Of a DNA stretch of 64,000 nucleotides, positions 27,743-36,581 are shown piece by piece; positions within the stretch are counted from its first letter, which is position 1; every line of letters begins with the position of its first letter. The translations under genes were made by a program, and so were the position numbers. The DNA comes from Chloroflexota bacterium (GTDB lineage: Bacteria; Chloroflexota; Anaerolineae; Anaerolineales; UBA11579), in the NCBI GenBank assembly GCA_018662365.1, contig JABJGH010000065.1, positions 24,154 to 88,153 of the forward strand. Direction: 5' to 3'. Under the pieces are notes generated by a model. It was not told the DNA's origin. It saw only the letters and a program-made list of their open reading frames with translations, and searched no databases.

Positions 27743-28270
27743 TCAATTGTTATTATCGCAGTATTGTAAGACCTTTAAAAATTGGTCTTCTTCTGAATTT
27801 TCAAATTTTATTATATTGTCCTGATGACGTAGTATTAGTGAAAGAACCATTGGAGATGCATTCGTTTTCTTGACCATTTCAGCCCCCCACTTTGGATGCA
27901 TTTCTGATACTACAAACGCCTTGAAAAATCCCTTTGGCTCATTTTTCCCCCATATTTTTATCTGATTTGGGAAAAGCTTATTTCCCAACACAATCATTAT
28001 TCGATCAAATATGTTTAGAGGATATCGGATTTTTCCAATGTCATGGAGTAATGCCGCAGTTAAGAGGTCTTCGTCATTGTCCACCTGTTCTAGAATTTGC
28101 CTACATACTGCTATTGCATGAAATTGTTCGGAAGCTTGAAATTTTTTAAATAGTCCGAATTGTTCTGAGTTTAGAATCGACGATACAAAAACAAGATCCT
28201 TTTTGCCAGGTTTTGCCAATAATGCTAGTAGAAACTGATTGATTCGATAAGATATCTTTGAACGCGACAT
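27743..28270 (-). CDS. HD-domain phosphohydrolase
   Basis: A 175-residue protein with an HD metal site (ALLHDIGKIRYP) and a downstream histidine region (EMHPKWGAEM), as in small nucleotide phosphohydrolases. The start is the ATG at 28270, which overlaps the M50 stop as TAATG and implies translational coupling; the ORF track starts 28 codons too early inside the protease gene. The substrate is unknown. It lies 7 bp from the TyrA-like gene. Confidence 0.8.
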   Translation of the reverse strand: MSRSKISYRINQFLLALLAKPGKKDLVFVSSILNSEQFGLFKKFQASEQFHAIAVCRQILEQVDNDEDLLTAALLHDIGKIRYPLNIFDRIMIVLGNKLFPNQIKIWGKNEPKGFFKAFVVSEMHPKWGAEMVKKTNASPMVLSLILRHQDNIIKFENSEEDQFLKVLQYCDNNN

Positions 28271-28908
28271 TAAGATAATAATCCAGCTAGAAATTGAGCG
28301 GGGGCAAATACAAACCAATCCGTGATGCGGAACCCAAAAAATGGCAATACCCAAAGGAGAACAAATAAGGGGGCATAACTATATCCCCGAATCCTGTCCA
28401 TGAATGCTTTCCCAGAATCAGGTAAAAAATAAATCAATACTTTTTCGCCATCCAGTGGGAATATTGGAAGGAGATTGAAAAAGGCCAGTACAAAATTAAA
28501 GAATATAAAATAAGTTAAAAATTCATAAAGTGAAGGGAATAACTGGCTTTCAGATTCGACCATATTGATCAGCCCGATCTTGATAGGAAAGGCCGCCAAA
28601 AGGGCTAAAATTACATTTGAAATGGGTCCAGCCAGGCTCACCCACATACGAGCAGATTTTGAACGACGTTCTAAAGTATAAGGATTAACCTCAACGGGTT
28701 TAGCCCATCCAAAACCGAAATTCAATAAAAATAATGAGCCAATAATGTCTAAATGCGCCAATGGATTAAGGGTTAATCGCCCTTGTTTTGCGGGTGTATC
28801 ATCCCCAAAAATATCTGCCACCAAGGCATGTGCATATTCATGTACACTGAAACTTATTAACAAAACAAAAAGCAAAGAAAAAATCATTGGGAAGGGCATA
28901 TTGGACAT
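28270..28908 (-). CDS. M50 family site-2-type membrane metalloprotease
   Basis: A 212-residue membrane protein with the zinc motif HEYAH (23-27) in the first helix and the third-ligand motif NLLPIFPLDG in a later helix. GRLTLNPLAHLD is the usual conserved loop. No PDZ domain is present, so it belongs to the short YwhC/FtsH-independent class of M50 peptidases, which cleave within membranes. A GAGGTG SD follows a TATAAT. It is the first gene of a three-gene operon. Confidence 0.9.
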   Translation of the reverse strand: MSNMPFPMIFSLLFVLLISFSVHEYAHALVADIFGDDTPAKQGRLTLNPLAHLDIIGSLFLLNFGFGWAKPVEVNPYTLERRSKSARMWVSLAGPISNVILALLAAFPIKIGLINMVESESQLFPSLYEFLTYFIFFNFVLAFFNLLPIFPLDGEKVLIYFLPDSGKAFMDRIRGYSYAPLFVLLWVLPFFGFRITDWFVFAPAQFLAGLLS

Positions 28909-28922
28909 TAAGTCACCTCGCG

Positions 28923-28951
28923 GGCATTATACCACCGCGTGTTATAATGCC
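28923..28951. promoter_or_regulatory. Palindromic bidirectional promoter (M50 operon / DUF951-rsmI)
   Basis: A 29-bp near-perfect palindrome with arms GGCATTATA/TATAATGCC and inner CAC/GTG; the single mismatch is at 28932/28942. It contains two back-to-back TATAAT boxes: 28926-28931 on the minus strand with TGG ahead, and 28943-28948 on the plus strand with TGT ahead, both extended -10 elements. The leftward gene has a short leader with a GAGGTG SD. Confidence 0.6.
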
Positions 28952-28996
28952 GAACGTAATTTTTTAGAGAGTAAATTTGATTATATTTGAGAAAAA

Positions 28997-29218
28997 ATGA
29001 TGCAAATTCCTGAACTTCACTTGGAAGATATTCTCAGATTGAGAAAACAACACCCCTGCGGCAGTTTCGATTGGAAAGTCGTCCGACTCGGAGCAGATAT
29101 TGGCCTCGAGTGTTTGGGTTGCGAGAGACGGGTTTTACTTGAAAGAAGAAAATTAGCCCGTAGATTAAAAATAGTTATAAGTTCAAATAACGAAACGGGG
29201 GATGATAAAATCGAATGA
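28997..29218 (+). CDS. DUF951 family protein
   Basis: A 73-residue protein with the DUF951 pattern: HPCGSFDWKVVRLGADIGLECLGC, RR and so on. Three cysteines suggest metal binding. The function is not known, but the family often sits beside translation or replication genes. Its stop overlaps the rsmI start by 4 bp (ATGA), so the two are coupled. An ATG at 29000 is an equally good start. Confidence 0.8.
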   Translation: MMQIPELHLEDILRLRKQHPCGSFDWKVVRLGADIGLECLGCERRVLLERRKLARRLKIVISSNNETGDDKIE

Positions 29219-30039
29219 GCACACTTTATTTAGTTGCTACACCCATTGGAAATCTCGAAGATATTAGTGCTCGGGCCTTACGGATTTTAACTGAAGTAAA
29301 GGTAATTGCATGTGAAGACACTCGCCATAGTGGAAAGCTATTGCATCATTTTGGAATAAAAACTCCAATGACTAGCTACTATGAACATAATAAAGTCCAT
29401 AAACTTAACAAAATTCTAAAGTCATTAGGGGATGGTGACGTAGCGTTGATCTCTGATGCGGGGACCCCCAACCTCAACGATCCAGGGTACCTATTAGTAA
29501 ATGCTGCACTCGAAGGTGGGCATAAAGTGAGTCCAATTCCTGGACCCTCTGCCCCCATATCCGCCTTAATTGTATCTGGGCTTTCTACAGATCGGTTTAC
29601 ATATCTGGGTTACTTACCAAGAAAACAAAACGATAGACTAAGCGCATTATTAGAAGTAAAAAATTTCCCCTATACGCTAATATTTTTTGAGACTCCTCAC
29701 CGCATGGAAGATTCATTAGCGGATATCGAAACCATTTTCGGAAATCGTAAAATTGCGGTAGCAGGGGAGCTCACCAAAATGTACGAGGAAATTTTTCGAG
29801 GGTCTGTAGGGGATGCAAAAAATTATTTCCTAGATCACCCAGCAAGAGGTGAATATACATTAGTAATCGAAGGCCAATTGGATCAGGAAGAACATTGGGA
29901 TGAGGCAAAAATAAAAAAAGCCATTATGACCGAAATATCCAGTGGGAATTCCCCATCCAAAATCGCCAAATTTATCGCAGATCAATCCGGTTGGCCACGC
30001 AGAAAAATTTACAATATGATTATGGACATGCAAAATTGA
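29215..30039 (+). CDS. rsmI: 16S rRNA (cytidine-1402 2'-O)-methyltransferase RsmI
   Basis: A 274-residue tetrapyrrole-methylase-fold enzyme that methylates C1402 at the ribosomal P site. LYLVATPIGNLEDIS, CEDTRHSGKLL, ISDAGTPNLNDPG and PGPSAPISALIVSGL are typical. The C-terminal SPSKIAKFIADQSGWPRRKIYN matches the usual RsmI tail. It is translationally coupled to the DUF951 gene. Confidence 0.95.
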   Translation: MSTLYLVATPIGNLEDISARALRILTEVKVIACEDTRHSGKLLHHFGIKTPMTSYYEHNKVHKLNKILKSLGDGDVALISDAGTPNLNDPGYLLVNAALEGGHKVSPIPGPSAPISALIVSGLSTDRFTYLGYLPRKQNDRLSALLEVKNFPYTLIFFETPHRMEDSLADIETIFGNRKIAVAGELTKMYEEIFRGSVGDAKNYFLDHPARGEYTLVIEGQLDQEEHWDEAKIKKAIMTEISSGNSPSKIAKFIADQSGWPRRKIYNMIMDMQN

Positions 30040-30166
30040 TCAATAAGTGTTTTTATCAATCTTCCTCTCAAATTTCTTTTGAGTTAGAATGCAAAATAAT
30101 AAAGAAATGATTTGAGCTATATCGATACACACCAAATAATAAAATATTAGTAACGAGGTTTTATAA

Positions 30167-31228
30167 ATGGATCTAAACAATGTGGAGCGAATGAAAGAAC
30201 TTGACCCTGAAAATATGATCGATCATATTAATCGATTACCCGAGCAATTATTTTCAGCATGGCAACTCGGGCAAACTCTTGATTTACCCGACTGGGAAGG
30301 GATAGACAATATTTTGATCTCCGGCATGGGCGGTTCTGCAATTGGCGCTGATTTACTTGCAACCTATGTCCGGCCATTTTGCTCAGTCCCTATCACCGTT
30401 CATCGAGATTACCAGCTCCCAGCTTGGGCCAATAACGACCGCACATTGGTGATTTGTTCATCCCATTCCGGCAATACTGAAGAAGTGCTCACTGTCCTAG
30501 AAGATGTGCTCAAAACCGATCGTAAAGTGATGGGCATTTCTACCGGGGGAAAATTGTCAGAAAAAGCAAAAACTGCTAGTTTCCCCCTTTGGCTCTTTGA
30601 ACATAATTTTCAACCTCGGACAGCTGTTGGTTTTTCTTTTGGATTATTACTGGCAATTTTCTTTAGATTAGGGTTAATTCCTGATCCAAGCAGTGACCTA
30701 AAAGAAACAATTGAAGAAATGAAAAAACAACAAACAGACTTGCTCCCAGATGTTCCAGATACCTCAAATCCCTCTAAAAGATTAGCGGGGCAGCTGATGG
30801 GAAGGTGGATCACTTTCTGGGGGGCAGAATCAATGGCACCGATTGCCCGGCGATGGAAGGGGCAAATAAATGAAAATGCTAAGGTACAGGCCTCATTCGA
30901 AATTTTGCCCGAAGCAGACCATAATGCTCTTCAAGGTATTATGCAGCCCGAAGCTCAATTTGGGGCAACAATGAACATCTTTTTATTATCTAAAGACAAT
31001 CACCCACGCAATAAAATTCGCTCTGAATTCACCCGCATGACATTTATGCTCGAGGGACAAAACACTGATTTCTATAAAGCAAAAGGAAAGTCTCGGCTCG
31101 CTCAAATGTGGACAACCATTCATTTTGGCGATTATGTCTCTTATTATCTTGCAATCGGATATGGCGTAGACCCCTCCCCCGTACCCATGTTGGTGGAACT
31201 AAAAGAGAAAATGAAAGACGCTAAATAA
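30167..31228 (+). CDS. Bifunctional phosphoglucose/phosphomannose isomerase
   Basis: A 353-residue two-SIS-domain enzyme of the archaeal/Chloroflexota type that interconverts fructose 6-phosphate with glucose 6- or mannose 6-phosphate. SGMGGSAIGADLL and SSHSGNTEE are the phosphate-binding SIS loops, and VSYYLAIGYGVDPSPVPML is the C-terminal PGI/PMI signature. An extended SD-like GAGG lies 11 nt before the ATG. It would complement the phosphohexomutase at 1.1-2.6 kb. Confidence 0.92.
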   Translation: MDLNNVERMKELDPENMIDHINRLPEQLFSAWQLGQTLDLPDWEGIDNILISGMGGSAIGADLLATYVRPFCSVPITVHRDYQLPAWANNDRTLVICSSHSGNTEEVLTVLEDVLKTDRKVMGISTGGKLSEKAKTASFPLWLFEHNFQPRTAVGFSFGLLLAIFFRLGLIPDPSSDLKETIEEMKKQQTDLLPDVPDTSNPSKRLAGQLMGRWITFWGAESMAPIARRWKGQINENAKVQASFEILPEADHNALQGIMQPEAQFGATMNIFLLSKDNHPRNKIRSEFTRMTFMLEGQNTDFYKAKGKSRLAQMWTTIHFGDYVSYYLAIGYGVDPSPVPMLVELKEKMKDAK

Positions 31229-31240
31229 AATTATTAGGAA

Positions 31241-31914
31241 ATTATTTTTTCAGATCAAAATATAGACAATAAACCCCCCCTTCCCGGGACTGTAAAATTC
31301 TATCAACAACACATTATTATTTGCATTGGGCACAGCGATTGGCCCTCAAATATAAATCACGGGGATGATTTCACCTCAACACTTAATCAGGCAATAATAA
31401 ACGACGAGCATATTCCTAACACGCGACTCACAGCTTGTGACTCCCCTTCAATTAGGTCTGGTACAGATATCCTTCTCTTTCCCCATAATATCCGACTCCT
31501 AAGCATATCTATGCTTGATATTCCAAACCTCATTCTATTTCTAAAAAATGAGATCCCGAATCCCTTTAAATTTAAGGAAATTGAAAAAATGATTTTTCTC
31601 GTTTGCGGTCACCAAAAACGAGATGACCGCTGTGGAAAATGTGGGCCGATGGTTTTATCCTCTGTTCAAGAAACAATTTCAAACAAAAGAATGTCGGATC
31701 AGGTTGAGGTTTTCAAGAGCAGTCATTTAGGTGGTCATCGTTTTGCAGGAATACTGGTCTGCTATCCTTCCGGGAATTGGTATGGCAGGGTAAACCCAAG
31801 CAATGTCGAAAAATATTAATTTCTGAACTCGAAAATAACCAGGCATATCAAGAATTATGGCATGGGCAAATGGGTTTAAACACAAACGAGCAGCTCGAAT
31901 ATTTTAAAGGATAA
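31241..31914 (+). pseudogene. Sucrase/ferredoxin-like (thioredoxin-like Fe-S) gene with a frameshift and no canonical start
   Basis: The ORF track shows only 31511-31819, but the same frame is open from 31238 and encodes a typical N-terminus (HIIICIGHSDWPSNI). The core has FLVCGHQKRDDRCGKCGP and HLGGHRFAGILVCYPSG. After a stop at 31817 the -1 frame continues with a plausible family C-terminus (NNQAYQELWHGQMG) to a TAA at 31912-31914. One extra A in GAAAAA (31808-31813) would restore one protein. No ATG, GTG or TTG is available near the start; an ATT follows AGGAA at 31236. A real decayed gene, a sequencing error, or unusual initiation with frameshifting are all possible. Confidence 0.7.
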
Positions 31915-31946
31915 AAGTAGGGACAAGAAGTTCATGTCCCTACTTT
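31914..31946. terminator. Intrinsic terminator shared by the malic enzyme and the sucrase/ferredoxin-like gene
   Basis: The perfect 12-bp stem AAAGTAGGGACA/TGTCCCTACTTT has a 9-nt loop and lies between convergent genes. Confidence 0.85.
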
Positions 31947-31966
31947 ACAAACAATTTAATTAATTT

Positions 31967-34219
31967 CTATCGACTTCCAGCATCCATTACGGCAACTGCG
32001 GCGATATTGACAATATCTGTCACATCGTCACCCGTTTGCAAAACATGCACTGGAGCCCCCATACCCAGCAAGATCGGACCAATTGCCTGGGCATTACCTA
32101 AGTGGTTCAATAACTTATAGGCAATATTCGCGGATTCCAAAGACGGGAATACTAAAACATTGGCGTCTTTTACTGAACTAAATGGGTAGCGTTTTTCTAT
32201 GATCTCTGCAACAACGGCTGTATCCGCCTGCATTTCCCCTTCAATCGCTAAATCAGGTCGGCGTTCTTTTACAAGTTCAACTGCTTTCTTGACTTTCTGC
32301 TGTTTAGGATGCGGAGTGCTTCCAAAATTAGAGAAGGACAACATTGCAACTCTAGGATCGAGGCCCAACTTTTTCGCAAAATCTGCGGCCAAACAAGCGC
32401 TTTCAGCCAGATCTTCAGAAGTGGGATCAATATTTACAGTCGCATCCGTAAATATATATACTTTGTCATCCACGATCATGATATAAACACCCGCGGCACG
32501 ACGTGCATCGGGGGATGTATGATGAATTTGCAATGCAGGTCGGATTACATCAGGATATTCATAGGTCAATCCTGAAACGAAAGCATCCGCATCACCCATT
32601 TTTACCATCATTGTGCCAAACACATTCCGTTTCCAGAGTCGTTTTCGAGCTTCTCTAATATTAATCCCTTTTCTTTGCCGAAGCTCATAATAAGCTTGTG
32701 CATATTCATCCAGTTTATCAAATTCTCTAGGATTGACAATTGTGGGTTTATAGTCTAACGCAAGCTCTTTAATTTTCTTTTCGATCACTTCTTTTCTACC
32801 AATTAAGATTGGCTGACCGATGCCCTGGTCTTTTACTTGAGAAGCAGCTCGAATTATTTTTGTTTCTTCGCCCTCGGCAAAAACAATGCGATCTTTGTTT
32901 TTTACGGTTAGAGCCTGATTAAGGATGAAATGGCGTACTTGCTGGCCCTTACCTTGTCGGAGAGCTAATTGTTCTCGATATTCTTCGATATCAATAGTCT
33001 TTCGAGCCACACCTGAGTCCATTGCAGCTTGAGCAACGGCGGGGGCTTCCCATAAGAGTACTCGTGGGTCCAAAGGTGTCGGAATAATATAATCACGCCC
33101 AAATTTCATGCTTTCCTTGCCGTAAGCACGCAACACACTATCTGGCACATCTTCTTTAGTCAGGGCAGCCAACGCTTTTGTTGCTGCCAATTTCATTTCT
33201 TCATTGATCGAATGTGCTCTAACATCCAGAGCGCCACGGAAAATAAATGGGAATCCCAATACGTTATTTACCTGATTTGGATAATCAGAACGTCCCGTTG
33301 CAACGATAGAATCGGGACGGACTTCTTTGGCAAGATCATAATTGATCTCTGGATCAGGATTGGCCATTGCAAAAATGATCGGATCCTTCGCCATAGTCTT
33401 TACCATTTCTGGGGTGAGCACATCAGCCACAGACAAACCATAAAATACATCCGCTCCCCGAACTGCGTCCGCAAGATCCCGAGCATCTGTATCCACCGCA
33501 AGGGGTTCTTTATACTCATTCATCCCCTGTTCACGACCTTTATAGATCACGCCGCGGCTATCTACAAGCAAAACGTTTTCTTGTTTTACTCCAAGGAGAA
33601 TCGCCATATTTGCACAAGATATTGCGGATGCCCCTGCACCGGATACAGCAATTTTTATGTCACCCAGATCTTTACCAACAATTTCCAGCGCATTTAATAA
33701 CCCTGCGCTAGAAATGATTGCAGTACCATGTTGATCATCATGAAAAACCGGAATGTCCAACATCTTCTTAAGGGTGCGTTCAATATAGAAACATTCTGGG
33801 GCCTTTATATCTTCTAGGTTTATACCACCAAAAGTGGGGGCAATTGCCGCAACCGTTTTGATGATCTCATCTGGGTCTAATAGATCAACTTCAATGTCAA
33901 ATACATCGATATCAGCAAATTTTTTGAATAATACGCCTTTGCCTTCCATTACTGGCTTTGAAGCCAAAGCTCCCCGATTTCCTAATCCAAGTATCGCTGT
34001 TCCATTCGATATGACAGCTACTAAATTTCCCTTTGCTGTATATTCATATGCTAATTCAGGATCCTTATCAATATCGATCACTGGTTCTGCCACACCCGGA
34101 GAATAGGCTAGGGCTAAATCATGTTGAGTATCCATTGGCTTAGTTGGAATTACTTCGATTTTTCCAGGTTTTCCATCTAACTTATGATACTCAAGTGCCT
34201 CTTTTCGCAAATTACTCAT
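31967..34219 (-). CDS. maeB: NADP-dependent malic enzyme with C-terminal phosphotransacetylase-like domain
   Basis: A 750-residue MaeB-type enzyme that decarboxylates malate to pyruvate. Residues 1-about 420 are the malic-enzyme part, with [27 protein letters not shown] and the NADP loop [14 protein letters not shown]. From about 430 the protein is phosphotransacetylase-like; in known MaeB proteins this half is usually regulatory (acetyl-CoA sensing). An AAAGGAG SD precedes the ATG. A 29-bp palindrome lies 40 bp upstream. Confidence 0.92.
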   Translation of the reverse strand: MSNLRKEALEYHKLDGKPGKIEVIPTKPMDTQHDLALAYSPGVAEPVIDIDKDPELAYEYTAKGNLVAVISNGTAILGLGNRGALASKPVMEGKGVLFKKFADIDVFDIEVDLLDPDEIIKTVAAIAPTFGGINLEDIKAPECFYIERTLKKMLDIPVFHDDQHGTAIISSAGLLNALEIVGKDLGDIKIAVSGAGASAISCANMAILLGVKQENVLLVDSRGVIYKGREQGMNEYKEPLAVDTDARDLADAVRGADVFYGLSVADVLTPEMVKTMAKDPIIFAMANPDPEINYDLAKEVRPDSIVATGRSDYPNQVNNVLGFPFIFRGALDVRAHSINEEMKLAATKALAALTKEDVPDSVLRAYGKESMKFGRDYIIPTPLDPRVLLWEAPAVAQAAMDSGVARKTIDIEEYREQLALRQGKGQQVRHFILNQALTVKNKDRIVFAEGEETKIIRAASQVKDQGIGQPILIGRKEVIEKKIKELALDYKPTIVNPREFDKLDEYAQAYYELRQRKGINIREARKRLWKRNVFGTMMVKMGDADAFVSGLTYEYPDVIRPALQIHHTSPDARRAAGVYIMIVDDKVYIFTDATVNIDPTSEDLAESACLAADFAKKLGLDPRVAMLSFSNFGSTPHPKQQKVKKAVELVKERRPDLAIEGEMQADTAVVAEIIEKRYPFSSVKDANVLVFPSLESANIAYKLLNHLGNAQAIGPILLGMGAPVHVLQTGDDVTDIVNIAAVAVMDAGSR

Positions 34220-34604
34220 TACTTTCTACTCCTTTAGGATAGAAATTCAATATATTGTGTCTCCATTTCATATAATGACATGGAGACCAAGTCCTTTCAA
34301 GTTGTATCTGACACCCAAAATTAGGGTCATTTATACTAATAAAAAACCATCATTTCCATATATCTTAACCGTTTAAACTGTAAAAAGATACAAGCTTTTC
34401 CATAAATACCCTATAAAAGATTTCGCCTATTTTTGACTTTGTTTTTTTGCTTGGGTGTCTGCCGAAAACTTGCCCAGATTTTTAGAATCATGTAGACTGA
34501 AGTTCATTTTTTCATTATTTGGGAGTTCAAAAAACTAATAATTATTGCGTTCTATGCTACAGTAATAATCGATAAATATATTCCAATAAAAGGAAACTCA
34601 TTCA
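34220..34604. other. Divergent intergenic region between maeB and recA
   Basis: 385 bp. The left part holds the maeB SD and the palindrome listed separately. The right part holds an AAAGGAAA SD for recA and AT-rich sequence. I could not identify a convincing LexA-type operator or a clear -35/-10 pair for recA. No small ORF or RNA gene is apparent. Confidence 0.4.
34259..34287. promoter_or_regulatory. 29-bp palindromic operator candidate upstream of maeB
   Basis: Arms GTCTCCAT/ATGGAGAC and inner TCAT/ATGA around a central ATA give 12 of 13 paired positions. On the minus strand TTGAAA lies upstream and TATATG lies inside the palindrome, so a repressor bound here could cover the promoter. Confidence 0.5.
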
Positions 34605-35657
34605 ATGAGCAGTGATAAAAAAGATAAAGCCTTAGAGAATGCGCTTAGTCAAATTACAAAACAATGGGGAGACGGATCCATAATGCGTCTGGGTGAAACC
34701 CAAACTTTAAACATCGATGTAATCCCCACCGGCTCTCTTTCCCTAGATATAGCGTTAGGTATTGGGGGAATCCCTAGAGGGCGTGTCACAGAAATTTATG
34801 GCCCAGAATCCTCTGGAAAGACCACCATTTGTCAACATATTGTTGCTGAAGCACAAAAATTAGGCGGCACAGCCGCATTCATTGACATGGAACATGCACT
34901 AGATCCAACCTATGCCGCCCGTTGTGGTGTTGACATAGAAAATTTACTTATTTCTCAACCAGATACTGGGGAACAAGCATTAGAAATAGCTGAAACCCTG
35001 GTTCGTTCTGGTGCGGTAGATGTTGTTGTGATCGATTCGGTTGCTGCATTGGTTCCCCGATCTGAGCTAGAAGGGGATATGGGGCAAGCCACAATGGGCG
35101 TGCAAGCAAGGTTAATGTCCCAGGCATTAAGAAAACTATCTGGTGCAATCAAACAAACGAATACCGCCGTGATCTTCACCAACCAACTAAGACAAAAGAT
35201 TGGCGTCATGTTCGGGAACCCAGAAACAACCACTGGGGGGAATGCCCTAAAGTTTTATGCTTCTGTACGACTTGATGTGCGCAGCATTCAAAAAATAAAA
35301 ACTGGGCAAGAAATTGTGGGTAGTCGAACCCGAATTCGGGTCGTCAAGAATAAGGTAGCAGCACCGTTTCGTGTCGCAGAATTTGATATAATGTATAATG
35401 AAGGTGTCTCCAAAATGGGAGACCTCCTAGATTTGGCAGTAGAAAAAGAAGTTGTCGAAAAAAGAGGTTCTTTTTACTCATATGGTGAGACCCGTTTAGG
35501 GCAAGGGCGTGAAAAATCTAAGGACTTTTTACGAGAAAACCCCACCCTAGCATCAGAAATAGAAGTCAATGTTCGTGGAGCGCTTGTACCAGAAGAGATT
35601 ATGCCCCTCGAAGATGAAGAAGACCTCTCCGATGCAAATTTTAATGCCGCTGAATAA
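34605..35657 (+). CDS. recA: Recombinase RecA
   Basis: A 350-residue recombinase for homologous recombination and SOS signalling. Walker A is GPESSGKTT (66-74), [16 protein letters not shown] is Walker B, and the DNA-binding loop L2 region reads [25 protein letters not shown]. It ends in the usual acidic tail (LEDEEDLSD). AAAGGAAA provides an SD. recX follows in the same direction after 267 bp. Confidence 0.97.
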   Translation: MSSDKKDKALENALSQITKQWGDGSIMRLGETQTLNIDVIPTGSLSLDIALGIGGIPRGRVTEIYGPESSGKTTICQHIVAEAQKLGGTAAFIDMEHALDPTYAARCGVDIENLLISQPDTGEQALEIAETLVRSGAVDVVVIDSVAALVPRSELEGDMGQATMGVQARLMSQALRKLSGAIKQTNTAVIFTNQLRQKIGVMFGNPETTTGGNALKFYASVRLDVRSIQKIKTGQEIVGSRTRIRVVKNKVAAPFRVAEFDIMYNEGVSKMGDLLDLAVEKEVVEKRGSFYSYGETRLGQGREKSKDFLRENPTLASEIEVNVRGALVPEEIMPLEDEEDLSDANFNAAE

Positions 35658-35800
35658 TTAGTGGCCATCGCTGTAAATTGATAAATATGCCGGTGTCATC
35701 GTAAGACGACACAATAAAAGGCAAAGTGGCTTTTTGAGCAGAACTTGCAAATGTTTTATTTACATTGCAACACCACGCTCGAACATACGGAATAAAAAAG

Positions 35801-35826
35801 TTTGCATCATTTTTGCATGAATGCAA
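35801..35826. repeat. TTTGCAT repeats between recA and recX
   Basis: TTTGCAT occurs at 35801 and again at 35812 (11 bp apart), and the second copy forms a palindrome TTGCAT-GA-ATGCAA (35813-35826). It may be a protein-binding site in the recX promoter region, as a TACAGT lies just downstream. Confidence 0.3.
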
Positions 35827-35881
35827 TTTTTTGATACAGTTATTAGAGTTCTATTAATTGTAATTCAAGTCAATAATTCAC

Positions 35882-35920
35882 AGCCATGACCCCTAACGGT
35901 GGTTCCATGGCTTTTTGTTT
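35882..35920 (+). terminator. Intrinsic terminator between recA and recX
   Basis: AGCCATG pairs with CATGGCT, with further ACC/GGT pairing inside, followed by TTTTTGTTT. It ends 5 bp before the chosen recX start, so it could also act as an attenuator for recX. Confidence 0.7.
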
Positions 35921-35924
35921 ACCT

Positions 35925-36560
35925 ATGACCAGAAAAATTACTGCTCTTAAAGTACAAAAAAGGAATAAGAACAGAGTAAACGTATATCTGGACAATGAAT
36001 TTGCATTTGGTCTGTCCCGCATTGTAGCTGGATGGTTAAAAACCGGCCAAGAGCTAAGTGAAGAAAAGATTCTTGAGATTAAATCAAAAGATGAAATTGA
36101 GATCTCATTGCAACGAGCATTAAATTTTCTAAGTTATCGCCCTCGATCCGAGGAAGAAGTAAGAAAAAATCTTAGAAAACACGACACCGATCCTGAAATT
36201 ATCGAAAGGATCATCGAACGTTTACAAGAAGGAAAATTGGTCAACGACGTTGATTTCGCCAACCTATGGGTCGAAAATCGCTCTGATTTTCGACCCCGAG
36301 GCCGCCGTGCATTAAGGGCTGAATTAAGACAAAAAGGTGTCAATGACCAGACTATCGAAGAAACGCTTATCGACATAGATGAAGAAGAACTAGCCTATCG
36401 GGCGGCGGTCAAAAAATCACGCCGCTATAAAGAACTCGAGTGGTTAGATTTTAGAAAAAAAATGAATGGCTTTTTAGCTAGACGAGGGTTCAACTACAGC
36501 GAAATAACAATCGTAGTAGAAAAAGTATGGAATGAAATCCATAGCAACCCTCCAAAATAA
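35925..36560 (+). CDS. recX: Regulatory protein RecX
   Basis: A 211-residue RecX that modulates RecA filaments. The three-helix repeats are visible (ALNFLSYRPRSEEEVRKNL, then WVENRSDFRPRGRRALRAEL). The ORF-track ATG at 35886 and the in-frame ATG at 35907 both lie inside a terminator hairpin, so I chose the ATG at 35925 (MTRKITALKVQKRN), which also matches the usual family N-terminus. There is no clear SD. rny follows after 21 bp. Confidence 0.88.
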   Translation: MTRKITALKVQKRNKNRVNVYLDNEFAFGLSRIVAGWLKTGQELSEEKILEIKSKDEIEISLQRALNFLSYRPRSEEEVRKNLRKHDTDPEIIERIIERLQEGKLVNDVDFANLWVENRSDFRPRGRRALRAELRQKGVNDQTIEETLIDIDEEELAYRAAVKKSRRYKELEWLDFRKKMNGFLARRGFNYSEITIVVEKVWNEIHSNPPK

Positions 36561-36581
36561 AAGGAAACCGACGAGGTAAAA

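Noticed and set aside
34220-34604. Search for an SOS operator before recA
   Set aside because: Only short GTTC fragments and a GTTTAAAC palindrome are present; none forms a recognisable LexA site, and the LexA consensus of this lineage is not known to me.
35773-35795. Possible LexA-type box (CGAACATACGGAA)
   Set aside because: Only the left half matches the Gram-positive CGAAC-N4-GTTCG pattern, and it lies after recA rather than before it.
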